Assembly: GCA_034766995.1 (NCBI GenBank) | Contig: CM068313.1 | Location: 4,016,461 to 4,080,460, forward strand | Source of the DNA: Acanthacorydalis orientalis | Lineage: Eukaryota > Arthropoda > Insecta > Megaloptera > Corydalidae | Reading direction: 5' to 3' | Length of the DNA stretch: 64,000 nucleotides | Part shown: positions 1 to 9,566 of the stretch, piece after piece | Numbering within the stretch: the stretch's first letter is position 1 | Layout of the letters: every line of letters begins with the position of its first letter | The notes under the pieces: model-generated | Told to the model about the DNA's origin: nothing | The model's input: only the letters and a program-made list of their open reading frames with translations | Database searches by the model: none | Made by a program: the position numbers and the translations under genes

Positions 1-354
1 CGAGTCGACCCTCCCCCTCCGTAACAATGTCTTGTTTTAACAACATACTGCTCAAACTGAGCTTTCCGCTCTCCTCAATACACATTGGGGACGAGCATCT
101 CCATCTGCTTAAGTTAAAGGTCCTTGTACCTCGCACTTGAACCCGTAGCGCACTTCGCGCTGGCACAACTATCGAATTACTCATTCCTATACCTGTCTCC
201 GACATCGACAGTAGGCTATGATTTTTCATACGTCGATACAACAAGATATACACAGCCATCTATAGGTAAAATGTTAAACTATATACACAAATCGATTTTT
301 TTTTATATTACTGAGTAATTTCTGTTATTATATTAATTTATGACTGTCGATTAA

Positions 355-437
355 CCCTTAAACTACACATGAGGTTAAAGTGGCTCCAACAACAATGTGT
401 TTCGTATGTTTCATACAGATAGTGGACAGTTTAAGGG
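355..437. repeat. Small TTAA-associated inverted-repeat element
   Basis: An 83-bp stretch begins CCCTTAAACT and ends AGTTTAAGGG, a perfect 10-bp terminal inverted repeat. The left flank is TTAA; the right flank is TAAT, so the duplication is imperfect. TTAA targets and CCC ends are typical of piggyBac-type MITEs. Assignment rests only on the ends. Confidence 0.4.
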
Positions 438-604
438 TAATTTTATTTTATCGACAACCCATCTATATATCTATATAAAGTGCTGGTACTGCAACGATGT
501 CTTTTCCCCCTCCTGTGCTTTAACTCTATATGTAATTAGGGAGCACTGAATCAGGTAGCTAGCGCGCTTATTGAAGACGCGCGCGGCTCTGTCCCAAGTG
601 CGTT

Positions 605-767
605 CACAACTGTTTTGTGTGATTATGTCATCTGCTTCGCCAAGATATATAATGTTTTTAAATGTTAAGGCTGGCACTTGAATGTTCTAAAACGACGTGA
701 AAATACTTTAATTTAAAACAGAGTTATGAATGATTCAATTTAAAAGCACCGAATTATTTTAGAACAG
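605..767 (+). mobile_element. Fragment of the ~0.5-kb mariner-derived MITE
   Basis: Carries the block 'atgtttttaaatgttaagg' followed by 'taatttaaaacagagttatg' and an end like 'caccgaattatttt'. This matches the right-hand third of the copies at 7.3 and 24.7 kb. The left part is missing. Confidence 0.6.
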
Positions 768-1192
768 CTCACATATAATATACGCCGGTATATTGACACA
801 AATTACGACTGAGCTTCATCAAAAAATAATTAAGATAATGAAATGAAGATAATTATTTAGATAATTTAATTTTCTTATACGACTGAGAACACACAGGGAC
901 GCGGCACGTGATAAACGAACCATTTTTTTGTATCGTACGAAGAACGCCCCCACATTTGGGTTAGTATTTTTATTTGACGAAGTACGCACATAGTGACTTG
1001 CGAACGAAAGGTAATATTCTTTCGTTCCTCGTTTCAATTAGAAACTGTTCAAGTATGAATTCATACAGAATCGTCAAAACCATCTGTAACGTGTGCGTAG
1101 GTGTAACCGGACGACACTTGTCTTAAAACGATTGTCACTCCACAGTTCTGTGTATTTGTTAGTAAAATTTAATTGCATACGCACGGTGAATT

Positions 1193-1194
<2 letters not shown>

Positions 1195-1252
<58 letters not shown>
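1195..1252. repeat. (TA)n microsatellite
   Basis: Uninterrupted alternating AT of about 58 bp, flanking the MADE1-like MITE on its left. Confidence 0.95.
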
Positions 1253-1257
<5 letters not shown>

Positions 1258-1261
1258 TATA

Positions 1262-1348
1262 TTAGGTTAATGCAAAAATAATGGCTGTTTATCTTTTGAA
1301 AATCATGTAAAACAGCATAATATAAACAACCATTATTTTTTTACCTAA
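1262..1348. mobile_element. MADE1-like mariner MITE
   Basis: An 87-bp near-palindrome. The left end reads TTAGGTTAATGCAAAAATAA and continues TGGCTGTTTAT. The right end, reverse-complemented, reads TTAGGTAAAAAAATAATGG and continues TTGTTTAT. Known family: the Hsmar1/MADE1 (cecropia mariner) terminus is TTAGGTTGGTGCAAAAGTAA, so these ends are close. It has no coding capacity and sits inside a (TA)n tract, consistent with TA-target insertion. Confidence 0.7.
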
Positions 1349-1362
1349 TATATGTATATATA

Positions 1363-1367
<5 letters not shown>

Positions 1368-1424
<57 letters not shown>
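1368..1424. repeat. (TA)n microsatellite
   Basis: Alternating AT of about 57 bp on the right side of the MADE1-like MITE. It is followed directly by another 'ttaggtta', possibly a second solo terminus. Confidence 0.95.
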
Positions 1425-1428
<4 letters not shown>

Positions 1429-1745
1429 GTTAAACAAACTGTCTAACAAATTGTCTCGCCGCTCTGTGTACGTTTTATTCGTTCTCTGATTGGTTTATAT
1501 CTGTCACATGGTCTCTGTTCTGATTGGTTGATATCAGTTACATGGCTAATGTTCTGTTTTACAGTGTACAAAGAAAGAGGGTATATGATTTCAGTGTAAA
1601 ACTGATAAGAAATTTACTCAAAATATTATATTCGCTTTGGACTAAAAAAAAAGAAATAAGTTAAATAACAAACAAGAATGTGTTGTTTAGGCACTCTTAC
1701 AGCTCACGTACTATTTTACTGACATGAAACTACTTCAACATTTAG

Positions 1746-1939
1746 GTGAAATCGACATCCGAATCCAGACAATCAACGACTGTTTCACTTTAAGTTTATA
1801 TTCGAACGTCTGTCGGAGTCTGTTCGAAAAAAACAAACTACAGTTCGCATTCCTGCTTTGTATACGAATCCTGCTCGACGAAAAAGTCATCGATCCGCAC
1901 GAATGGCATTTCTTTTTGGCAGGCGGACAACCGAAATCG
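1746..1939 (+). CDS. DNAH1: Axonemal dynein heavy chain (DNAH1-like), exon a
   Basis: First recognisable exon of an inner-arm axonemal dynein heavy chain, the ATP-driven motor of ciliary and sperm axonemes. The peptide contains SLYSNVCRSLFEKNKLQFAF and, further on, DPHEWHFFLAGG, the conserved segment between AAA5 and AAA6. It is closer to DNAH1 than to DNAH3/7/12 as I remember those sequences. The donor is TCG|GTAAGT at 1939/1940, phase 0. The acceptor is uncertain: TTTAG at 1745 is preferred, with an alternative CAG at 1702 in the same frame. This is the start of a ten-exon 3' portion totalling about 775 codons. The overlapping minus-strand ORF is a shadow. Confidence 0.85.
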
Positions 1940-2984
1940 GTAAGTATTAGGCGGTTAGTAAATTTCATTGAGGACATTTTCGATTCAACAGTAGTTAATA
2001 ATGCAAACGAACTGACATGAAACGGAAATACTATCGATACCACCTTCCAAAGATACCTTGATAAATTAGAATCGAAGTCATTTATAACTTATTTTAGCTA
2101 TCACAAAGCTATTGTTTCAGTTTTAAAAAATTCTCTAACCTGTAATTGATAATGAGCGAAATGATAAAAAGTAATAATAACGAAAATATATAAATCGGAT
2201 ACATAAAACACACTTTGATAATATAAAATTGCTTCCTTAAAAATTATAAATTAATTTTTGTATTTCAATTATACTTTTTACCGATACATCCTATATGCAC
2301 CTTTCAATTATGAAAAAATAAATCTAGTAAATTTAAGTCATAATTCTACCAAACAAAAGAAGTTTCACTTCGAACGTGCGGATTCTCTGAACTACCACAC
2401 ATTATTTTTTTTTTAATAAATTTACTTGGTCGATTTTTCTACCACGAAACCCATCAAAACGTTTGCAATCTCGCCCAATAGTATTTTTTTTCAAAAAAAT
2501 AATTTTAGTTCATAATCCACTTTTACAAATGAACTCATCCCACAAACCACAAGCAATTTTTTTTAACCGAAACCATTTAATTAATTATTATTGATTATTT
2601 TTGATTGTTGTTTATGCGAATTTCGATCCTGATTCCATGTATCTTCAGTGCGCCAAGGTAAAAATATAAAAAAATCTGATCAGAAATGAGATTTGTCATT
2701 ACTTTAACGATCTGAGGTCGTTTGTGGGATGTAAAGAAATTCTTTTATTGAATTTAATTTAGTTACAGTGTTTGAAATGTATTGTGAGTTAGTATTCTTT
2801 ATAAAAGAATGCGAATGAAGAATGTGTACTCAAAATTATTTTCAGCATTTATTCTGCAATCGAAAAGAAATATATTATTTAACAAAGTAATGAAATAAAG
2901 AATTATAATGAGTTCATTTTTCTTTCATATAAGTAATAATGTTCATTTATTAACTACGTGACATTTCATGGAATATCTTTTTAG
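1940..2984 (+). other. Dynein intron a
   Basis: GT..AG intron whose only recognised content is a complete foldback MITE at about 2508-2763. The rest is AT-rich with no ORF of note. Confidence 0.6.
2508..2763. repeat. Foldback MITE, family A, complete copy
   Basis: The left arm carries 'cacttttacaaatgaactc' and 'cacaaaccacaa'. The centre has a 'cgaatttcgat..atcttcag' core. The right arm returns as 'gaggtcgtttgtgggatg' and ends 'gaatttaattta'. The arms are imperfect inverted repeats, like the better-preserved copy at 35.1 kb. No coding capacity. Confidence 0.65.
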
Positions 2985-3136
2985 GAGAAACCAAACCCTT
3001 TGAAATGGTTAAACGATCGAGCTTGGATTGAAATCCTAGCACTGGAAAATATACCGTCCCTGGCACAGTTAGTGGCCGACTTCGAAAAATATGAAGAGGA
3101 TTTCAAAGTGATTTACGATTCTACGATGCCGCACAG
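2985..3136 (+). CDS. DNAH1: DNAH1-like dynein heavy chain, exon b
   Basis: Acceptor TCTTTTTAG at 2984, donor CACAG|GTAAAT at 3136. 152 nt, entering phase 0 and leaving two bases of the next codon. Encodes EKPNPLKWLNDRAWIEILAL and continues to YDSTMPHR, matching the DNAH1 'W-L-.-D-R-A-W' stretch that precedes AAA6. The reading frame joins exons a and c without a stop. Confidence 0.88.
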
Positions 3137-3373
3137 GTAAATGATTTATAGATTTAGATGTCTGTTTGAAAAGTCAACTACTATGCTCAGTAAAAAAGGT
3201 GGGTTTTCGTTCTAAATTATTCAAAATTCGTAAAAAAAATCAACTAATCAATAAAAAAAACAGATCTTAGGACAAAGAACAGATAGTTTTGGAATCTTTA
3301 ATTCCTGGATTTATTTGATGTATATTTTTTGTATAATTCTGTGTCTTTTCATAGTTAATAACATTCATTTTAA

Positions 3374-3513
3374 CCCTTTGTGGTCTACTATCCAGACGCT
3401 TTGGACATAGCGTTTTGATTGAACAAGTCCACTGTCTAGTCCTTCTGGACAGATTTCATTGCCATGCTGAAGATAAAGATGTCCAGAACGTCTGGACAGA
3501 GGACAGCAAATGG
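3374..3513. mobile_element. piggyBac-type MITE with TTAA duplication
   Basis: A 140-bp imperfect palindrome bounded by TTAA at 3370-3373 and 3514-3517. The left end begins CCCTTTGTGGTCTACTATCC and the right end reads back as CCATTTGCTGTCCTCTGTCC; both continue AGACG..TGGACAT. TTAA duplication and CC ends indicate a piggyBac-class non-autonomous element. It lies in dynein intron b. Confidence 0.65.
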
Positions 3514-3792
3514 TTAATGCCGCATAGGATATATTTTTATACGTGAATTCAATTTTGGCACAGGGAAATCATTTCAGATAAGAAAAAAATATTCTCTTTC
3601 AATTTAATTCTTGTTATAGTAGAATATTGTTTTAGAAAATCGGTTTATGAATATAAATATTCAATTTTTGAATTTATAAGTCGATTTTAGTCTGAATCCG
3701 TTTATTCTTAAAGTGTACAATCGATTAAGTAAATAACTGAGGAAAAAAAAAATTCCAACTTTGAATTTTTGATCCAAAAACCACGACCCATA

Positions 3793-4180
3793 GTATGGAA
3801 ATTTTGGCAAAAATCATAATTTTCCAAAACCGATTTTTTTCGATCTAAAATCATTTGCTTTTCATAAAAGAAGTAAAATCGTCAATTGAAAGCACATTTT
3901 TGAACACAATAATAGAATAATATAATTTTTGAAAATCAATTCACGGTTATATTTCTGAATTCATTTATTAATTTCTGTCATTAATCGTTTATTTTTACTA
4001 CAAATCATTGATTTATGTTGAAACTTTGATTTTTTTCTAATATAAATCGATAATTACTAGTATGAAAATTTTGGCAAAAGAATCATAACTTTCCTAATAC
4101 AATTTTTTCGATCTGAAATTAATTACAACTTTTTAAGAATATAAACTCCTCAATAAAAACATATCTTTGAACATTTTTAA
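3793..4180. repeat. Degenerate direct repeat pair (~115 bp)
   Basis: 'agtatggaaattttggcaaa' near 3793 and 'agtatgaaaattttggcaaa' near 4061 each continue through 'atcataa.tttcc' and 'ttttttcgatct.aaat' to 'tttgaaca'. Spacing is about 268 bp. Family unknown. Confidence 0.5.
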
Positions 4181-4489
4181 ACAAAATCATTAAACATTTA
4201 TTCACTGAGTGATGACATCAAATCATCCAATATCTTCGAATCGTTGCCACATAATTTTGTAACAGTTGTGTCCTTAGAAATAAAAGTTTCCAGTGGACAA
4301 AGACTTTCAGTTTGGATTTTTTGACGACCGATCGTGTAGTTTGTTTTTTGTTCATTATTTAATTCTCTAATCAATTTTTTCGAGTATCAAGTTGAAATAA
4401 TTACTCCACGTTAAATTACTGTTGATTAAAAGCAAATATTTTTTCAAAAAAAATTTGAATTAGTTTGGCCAAAGAGAGAAAACACGCAT

Positions 4490-4690
4490 ATCGTTTTCGC
4501 AGATGAATTCTTTATTCAGGCCACACTTTTCTGGGGGAAATATTCAATAAATCGTTGTTGATCATTTTTAAATGTTACTTGTTCCCATTTCGATAGCGAT
4601 TCTATTATCTTCAAAGAACTAAAATAAAGATAAATCTAAGTAATGAATTTTTGGTCGTTTGTGAGGTGAGAAAATAATTCATTTCTTGTC
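4490..4690. repeat. Foldback MITE, family A, degenerate copy
   Basis: Contains 'cgcagatgaattctttattc', 'ttcaataaatcgttgttgatc', 'atttcgatagcgat' and the closing 'ggtcgtttgtgaggtgagaa', in the order of the family. It ends about 175 bp before the exon c acceptor. Confidence 0.55.
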
Positions 4691-4865
4691 AATGTTGTCA
4701 GAAATAAGTAATATTTTACAAAAAGCACAAAATATTACATAGTTCTGACAAAACAACATAGGTGAGACATTACAACAATGTAATATTTTACAAACAGCAC
4801 AAAAAAGTCTATAGAAAGTAGCATAAGCAATACTTTCCGCCCACTCTGTATACGGTATTTCACAG

Positions 4866-5232
4866 AGAGCCACTTCCATATCCTTGGAACGAACAGCTCG
4901 ACGATTTCAAAAAGATGCTCGTACTAAAATGCATCCGTCCTGGCCACATAACGAACGCCATGCAGGATTACCTGTGCAAACATCTCGGCGCGCAGTTCAT
5001 CGAGCCGCAGATGTCCGACCTGTTGGCGATGTACAAAGAATCAGCGCCGGAAGTCCCGCTCATATTCGTGCTATCGACCGGCACAGATCCGGCATCGGAA
5101 CTGTACAAGTTCAGTGACAAAATGAAAATGACGAGCCGCATGCACGTCATCTCGCTCGGTCAGGGCCAAGGACCGCGCGCGGAGAAAATGTTCTACTCGG
5201 CTATGGAATCAGGCGCGTGGGTCTTCTTCCAG
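4866..5232 (+). CDS. DNAH1: DNAH1-like dynein heavy chain, exon c (AAA6)
   Basis: Acceptor TTTCACAG at 4865; the first base completes the Arg codon split from exon b. Donor TTCCAG|GTACGT at 5232, phase 0; 367 nt. Encodes the start of AAA6 (the dynein heavy-chain D6 P-loop region), including CIRPGHITNAMQDYL, PLIFVLSTGTDPASELYKF with its degenerate Walker A, ISLGQGQGPRAE and WVFFQ. AAA6 does not bind nucleotide in dyneins and is structural. The exon is markedly richer in G/C third positions than the surrounding introns. Confidence 0.93.
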
Positions 5233-5764
5233 GTACGTTTTTTTCATGTTCTATTCTCGCACCGCTTCGCCTTGAAACTATTACAGAGTTTAGTGAACAA
5301 AAAAAAATAAAAAAATAGAGACCGAAATGAAACGGAACTGAGACATGAATATAAATATTTTTCAACGAAGCAGAAACATTATTATGTATTTTTTTATGAG
5401 ATAATTAATGAAAAACTAATAAGAAAAAAGTTGTTAGAAAAGTTGTTATGAGATGTATGAAAAAACAATATTTCATTAAAATAAGAATTTTACAAAAAAG
5501 TACCTGTCTGTAAAACTTTTTGAAACAGTAACATCATCATTACAGTACGTGTTTTAAATATGGGGCATGTATTGGGTCATCACATAAGTAATGCGGTTTT
5601 TTAAAATAAGTTTTGAAACAGAGAAAAAAAATGACGTTTTAACTTTGATAGAAAATACATTTTCCCTTATTATTTATCATTTCTTCACATCTTAATCTTA
5701 AAGTTTCAATACCCCAACGTCAGAAATCAGAGAACGAATAAAACGCATGCATATCGGCAAGATC

Positions 5765-5767
<3 letters not shown>

Positions 5768-5833
<66 letters not shown>

Positions 5834-5948
5834 TAGATAGATAGATAGATATAGATATAGAAAGATAGTTATAGATAGATATAGATAGATAGATGGATAT
5901 AGATAGATAGGTATAGATAGATAGATATAGATATAGAAAAGTAGATAT

Positions 5949-5980
<32 letters not shown>
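5768..5980. repeat. Compound (TA)n/(GATA)n microsatellite
   Basis: About 63 bp of pure TA runs into about 120 bp of interrupted GATA, GATATA and similar units, then a second TA tract. Such compound tracts are replication-slippage products. Confidence 0.9.
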
Positions 5981-5983
<3 letters not shown>

Positions 5984-6060
5984 TTCAAGAAAGAACCCCG
6001 TTAAAATTTCCTAACCTTATTCACTTGATACAACTTTTCTGGGTTCTTTCCTGAAATAAT
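5980..6060. repeat. ~80-bp inverted-repeat mini-element in (TA)n
   Basis: Left end 'ttcaagaaagaacccc', right end 'gggttctttcctgaaata'. The two are inverted copies of a ~16-bp terminus and both abut TA repeats. A third copy of the terminus, 'atttcaggaaa', occurs near 6160. Confidence 0.45.
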
Positions 6061-6092
6061 ATGTATGTATTAATATATATATATATATATAG

Positions 6093-6123
<31 letters not shown>

Positions 6124-6351
6124 TGTGTGTGTGTGTGTGTGGGTGTGTGTATATATATTATTTCAGGAAAAAATCAAAAGCTGATCAAGCGTTGAATCAT
6201 GTGAATAATGGTTAGAAATGATTATATTAAAAACATATTTACAAAAAAGAAGGTACTATGCTGGACTACGCGATGGATTTGAGAAATGATTAAATTTTAA
6301 AAATTATATTGTCATCACAGTTTTTTACACTGTAATTGAAATCACTTCCGT

Positions 6352-6478
6352 TTCTAAAAAGGACGGCGTTGTCATCGAAATGTTGCATAAACAACAATCA
6401 AAAATTATCAATAATCAATTATTAAAAAAATTATCTCATTAATATTTTATATGATTTATGGATGCATGAAAAGTCCAC
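6352..6478. repeat. Foldback MITE fragment, family A
   Basis: 'gttgtcatcgaaatgttgc', 'aacaatcaaaaattatcaat' and 'gatttatggatgcatgaaaa' follow the family order in one arm only. It ends about 43 bp before the exon d acceptor. Confidence 0.5.
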
Positions 6479-6521
6479 TTACAAAAATGTATAATGGCAT
6501 ATTCTCGATTTTTTTTTTAAG

Positions 6522-6953
6522 AACTGCCATCTGGCACCAAGCTGGATGCCCCGTCTCGAATACCTGATCGAGAACGTTCCGATCGACACGGTCCATCCAG
6601 ATTTCCGCACGTGGCTGACATCGATGCCGTCGCCGAACTTCCCCGTCTACATTTTACAGAACGGCAGCAAGATGACTGTCGAACCGCCGCGCGGAATTAA
6701 AGCGAATATGCTACGATCGTACTCGAACCAGCTGACCGACCTGTACGAATTCTTCGATTCCGAAGAACCGAAAGTGCCGACATTCAAGTGGCTACTGTTC
6801 TCGCTCTGTCTGTTCCACGGCGTCTGTCTCGAGCGCAGGAAGTTCGGTCCGCTCGGTTTCAATATCCCGTACGAGTTTACCGACGGTGACCTGAGGATAT
6901 GCATTTCTCAGCTACATATGTTCCTGCTCGAGTATTCTGAAATTCCGTTCAAG
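6522..6953 (+). CDS. DNAH1: DNAH1-like dynein heavy chain, exon d (AAA6 and lid)
   Basis: Acceptor TTTTTTAAG at 6521, donor TTCAAG|GTAAGC at 6953; 432 nt, phase 0 at both ends. Starts NCHLAPSWMPRLEYLIENVP, then FRTWLTSMPSPNFPV, LQNGSKMTVEPPRG, FSLCLFHGVCLERRKFGPLG and NIPYEFTDGDLRICISQL. These are the most conserved motifs of the dynein AAA6 and AAA-lid region. Inner-arm identity rests on overall similarity to DNAH1. The antisense ORF at 6647-6904 is a shadow. Confidence 0.95.
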
Positions 6954-7059
6954 GTAAGCGTGAGGGGGGTAGATTTTCCGTGGTTTTATTAAAAACGAAA
7001 CATAAAGTTCTAGTATAATTTTACATTTCTATAAAAATTGTAAAAACGAGAAAATTTTC

Positions 7060-7292
7060 CTTTCACAAATGGCTTCTTTTTTCACTTTACAAACCACAAA
7101 TATTTTAATCATCAGAATCAATCAATAAATCATTCTCAGAGCGTCAAGGTACAACAAATTCACCATCGAAATGCGTATAAGTAACAACCAAAAACGATCA
7201 ATAAAAATTTACTCAACATTTTTGATCAGGTTTTGGTTCTGCTTTGTTGGATGAGTAAAAAAAATAAACTAAGAACGTGAACTTATTTCCAG
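7060..7292. repeat. Foldback MITE, family A
   Basis: Opens 'tttcacaaatggcttctttt' and 'ctttacaaaccacaaata'. The centre is 'gagcgtcaaggtac' and 'catcgaaatgcgtataagta'. It closes 'tggttctgctttgttgga' and 'aacgtgaactta'. Lies in the intron after exon d. Confidence 0.6.
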
Positions 7293-7324
7293 TTGCAAGA
7301 CCAAATGTTGAATATATTTTTTAT

Positions 7325-8327
7325 TATTAGGTGCACAAATTAATTCGGTGTCTTTTTTTATTAAAACTAATGTTTATTTATGGAAAAATGGAACACATTT
7401 CAATCCTGAAAATATCCACTCTATATTTTGTATAATTTTAATCTATCTGTCAAGTAACTGACGAATTCCTTGTAGAAAAAAAACGACTGCTTTGAATCGA
7501 TGAAGTCGTATTCCAATTTTGTACCTTTTCCACTATCATGTCATTTTTAACATGTTTTATGCGTCACAACACCTTTCCCCAAAGCTGAACAAATCATTCC
7601 AGCGGCTTCGGCAGCAATTTTTTTCAACCTGAATGCGAAAAATATGATACTTTTCGAACGCCATCGTGTCCATTAGTGTCTTGTGAGATTATACCAACAG
7701 GTTGAACAAAATATATAGTGTTTTTAAATGTTAAGGTCGACACTTCAAAACCGTAAAACGACGAAAAAATATTTTAATTCAAAACAGTGTAAAATCAAAT
7801 CAAAATCAAAAATTATTTTATTTTGTTGAGATTACATTTACAACGCCGTATTGCTGTGCGTTGAATGGAAGTTGAGGTTAGGTCCGGGGTCTTAGCCTTG
7901 GCTTCTGAACCGGTTTTGAAAGGAGGGTCGTGTTTCAAGAAGTGGGTGTAAGGGGTGGTTTGAAAGATGGAGTCCGGGAAAAAATTTCAAAAAACCGGAA
8001 TGAATGGATGTTGCACACAGAACACTGATGGACGGCACAGACAGTATGAGTCAATTACAATGACAGAATAGAACACAAAACAAAATCTTAACCTAACTTA
8101 ACTTAGCTTATCTAACTTATTTAAACAAGACCTCCAGGCCTTGACCTGGGGGTACTATGACGAGTCGCGGGTTGATTGTCTAGAATGTTTTATGTGTTAA
8201 GTATCACTACACTGCACACTAGCACACGTGGGGCATTGTTTTTATCACTCGAGGCACTGACATGTTTGCTGAAAAAAAACCAGTGTAATGATTGATTCAA
8301 TTTATTATGGCCAATTGATTATATAAA
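7325..8327 (-). mobile_element. ~0.5-kb mariner-derived MITE split by a nested insertion
   Basis: Starts 'cacaaattaattcggtgtct' and ends in a decayed inverted copy near 8327. Read on the minus strand, one half recalls the N-terminus of a mariner transposase (KKIAAEAAGMIC.. and VVTHKTC) and the other half its C-terminus (FFLQGIRQLLDR). So this is an internally deleted transposon. The block 'agtgtttttaaatgttaagg' is diagnostic of the family. It is interrupted by an unrelated 488-bp insertion at 7793-8280. The full copies at 24.7 and 62.2 kb show the uninterrupted order. Confidence 0.7.
7793..8280 (-). mobile_element. Nested insertion, probable non-LTR element or SINE
   Basis: 488 bp, clearly richer in G/C than its host, inserted in a mariner MITE and flanked by the 8-bp direct repeat CAGTGTAA at 7785-7792 and 8281-8288. 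On the minus strand it ends in an A/T tail with TGATTTTGATTTGATTTT, like the short-repeat tails of non-LTR elements. It therefore probably inserted in minus orientation as a truncated LINE 3' end or SINE. No ORF; a 'taacctaacttaacttag' stretch is internal. The family is not recognised. Confidence 0.55.
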
Positions 8328-8774
8328 TAAAACTTGAGGAATTTATAATGGAAAAGTACATGACGGAACACCGTACCAAAATAATTGGATTTTATTTTGA
8401 AAACGTAATTAATTTGTGAAAAAATAATTAATTTGTGAAAGAGAATTTAACTACAGGGTCATACCTGTATTCTCATATCACTTGTTACCAAAATCCATCT
8501 GAAAAGCATTAAAATTAATTCTGTAACTCGTGAAATAGCAGCCGTACGACACTGTGCCATATGAACTCATAAAACATTTTCTCTTGACATTTTGTTAAAA
8601 TTTTAACTTGTTAGGTCACTTCTGAATCCAATAAGAGCTGAAAGATTAAATACAAATTCCACTTGTATCTAAATAAAGTACAAAAAGGGTCTTTTGGACA
8701 GGAATACGCGACAAGTTCTGAGAAATATTTTAATTCGATTTCGTTTTTAAAATATCTAATAAATTTTAACGCAG

Positions 8775-8927
8775 GTGCTCAGATATACAGCCGGTCACAT
8801 CAACTATGGAGGCCGTGTAACGGACGATTGGGACAGACGGTGTCTTCTGAATTTACTGATCGACTATTACAGAATCGATGTCGTATGCGAGGATCATGTG
8901 TTCGATATCAACGGCGATTACCATCAA
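8775..8927 (+). CDS. DNAH1: DNAH1-like dynein heavy chain, exon e
   Basis: Acceptor TTAACGCAG at 8774, donor CATCAA|GTATGT at 8927; 153 nt, 51 codons, phase 0 at both ends. Encodes VLRYTAGHINYGGRVTDDWD, the near-invariant dynein motif after the AAA6 lid, then RRCLLNLLIDYYRIDVV and DINGDYHQ. Longer in-frame readings upstream of 8775 are intronic. Confidence 0.93.
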
Positions 8928-9566
8928 GTATGTCATTTTTTTGATACCAATGTTTGAGAGTTGCCGTTTTTAAATTTTAAGAGTATAATTTGAACTTTCT
9001 TAAATTAGATAAAACCTTAAACCTTTACCTTATCTCTAACCTTACTTAAACCTGTTTTTTAAATATTTGAGTACGAGTTTTGAAATTTGTACAAAATAAA
9101 CCGATTCTCAATGAATCAATCTCGATATAGAATAAAAACAGTCGTACATTGAACGATTTCATAAAATAATAAACAAAAAACTGACTTTCTAATATAAGCC
9201 AGACGGTATAATGTCTTAATTTAAATAGTTTCTAAATAATTTCCAGTACATTTACAATATTATAGGCGAAGAACTTACACATTAGTAGTGACATTTCAAA
9301 ATAAATGAAGAAAGAACGTTCTTAACCTCAATTTTTTCCATAAATTGTTGTTTTTATTAATAGAAAGATTAAATAATAGAATATATCACTTGAAGAATTG
9401 TGTATCTCTCTTTTATTATCTGTAGGCCAGACTAATGAACACATAAGCCTAAGAAAATGATTTTATCGTAAAATATCAAACTTTAAAGATCATAATCCAT
9501 AACTTTATAAGATCATAATCCACAATTAGTCAATTATGGATCTTATTATTATTATTATTATATAAA

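Larger units (their letters stand above)
1..1745. other. Dynein gene intron or upstream sequence
   Basis: No exon is recognised before the acceptor at about 1745. The stretch holds a TTAA-type mini-element, a mariner-MITE fragment, and a MADE1-like MITE between two (TA)n tracts. Because the first dynein exon seen encodes only the end of AAA5, more than 3000 codons of that gene must lie upstream, so this is probably intron. The rest is AT-rich sequence in which I see nothing. Confidence 0.5.
5233..6521 (+). other. Dynein intron c with compound microsatellite
   Basis: Holds (TA)n at 5768-5830, a GATA/AGAT-rich stretch at about 5831-5950, further (TA)n, an ~80-bp inverted-repeat mini-element and a (TG)n tract near 6124. 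A family A foldback fragment lies at about 6352-6478. No exon signal seen inside. Confidence 0.65.

Noticed and set aside
1735..2043. 102-codon minus-strand ORF
   Set aside because: Antisense shadow of dynein exon a, whose plus-strand reading matches dynein motifs and ends at a proper donor.
8040..8140. 'cctaacttaacttag' stretch as an internal telomeric (TTAGG)n tract
   Set aside because: Units are irregular and confined to the nested retro-insert; there is no run of exact TTAGG/CCTAA repeats.
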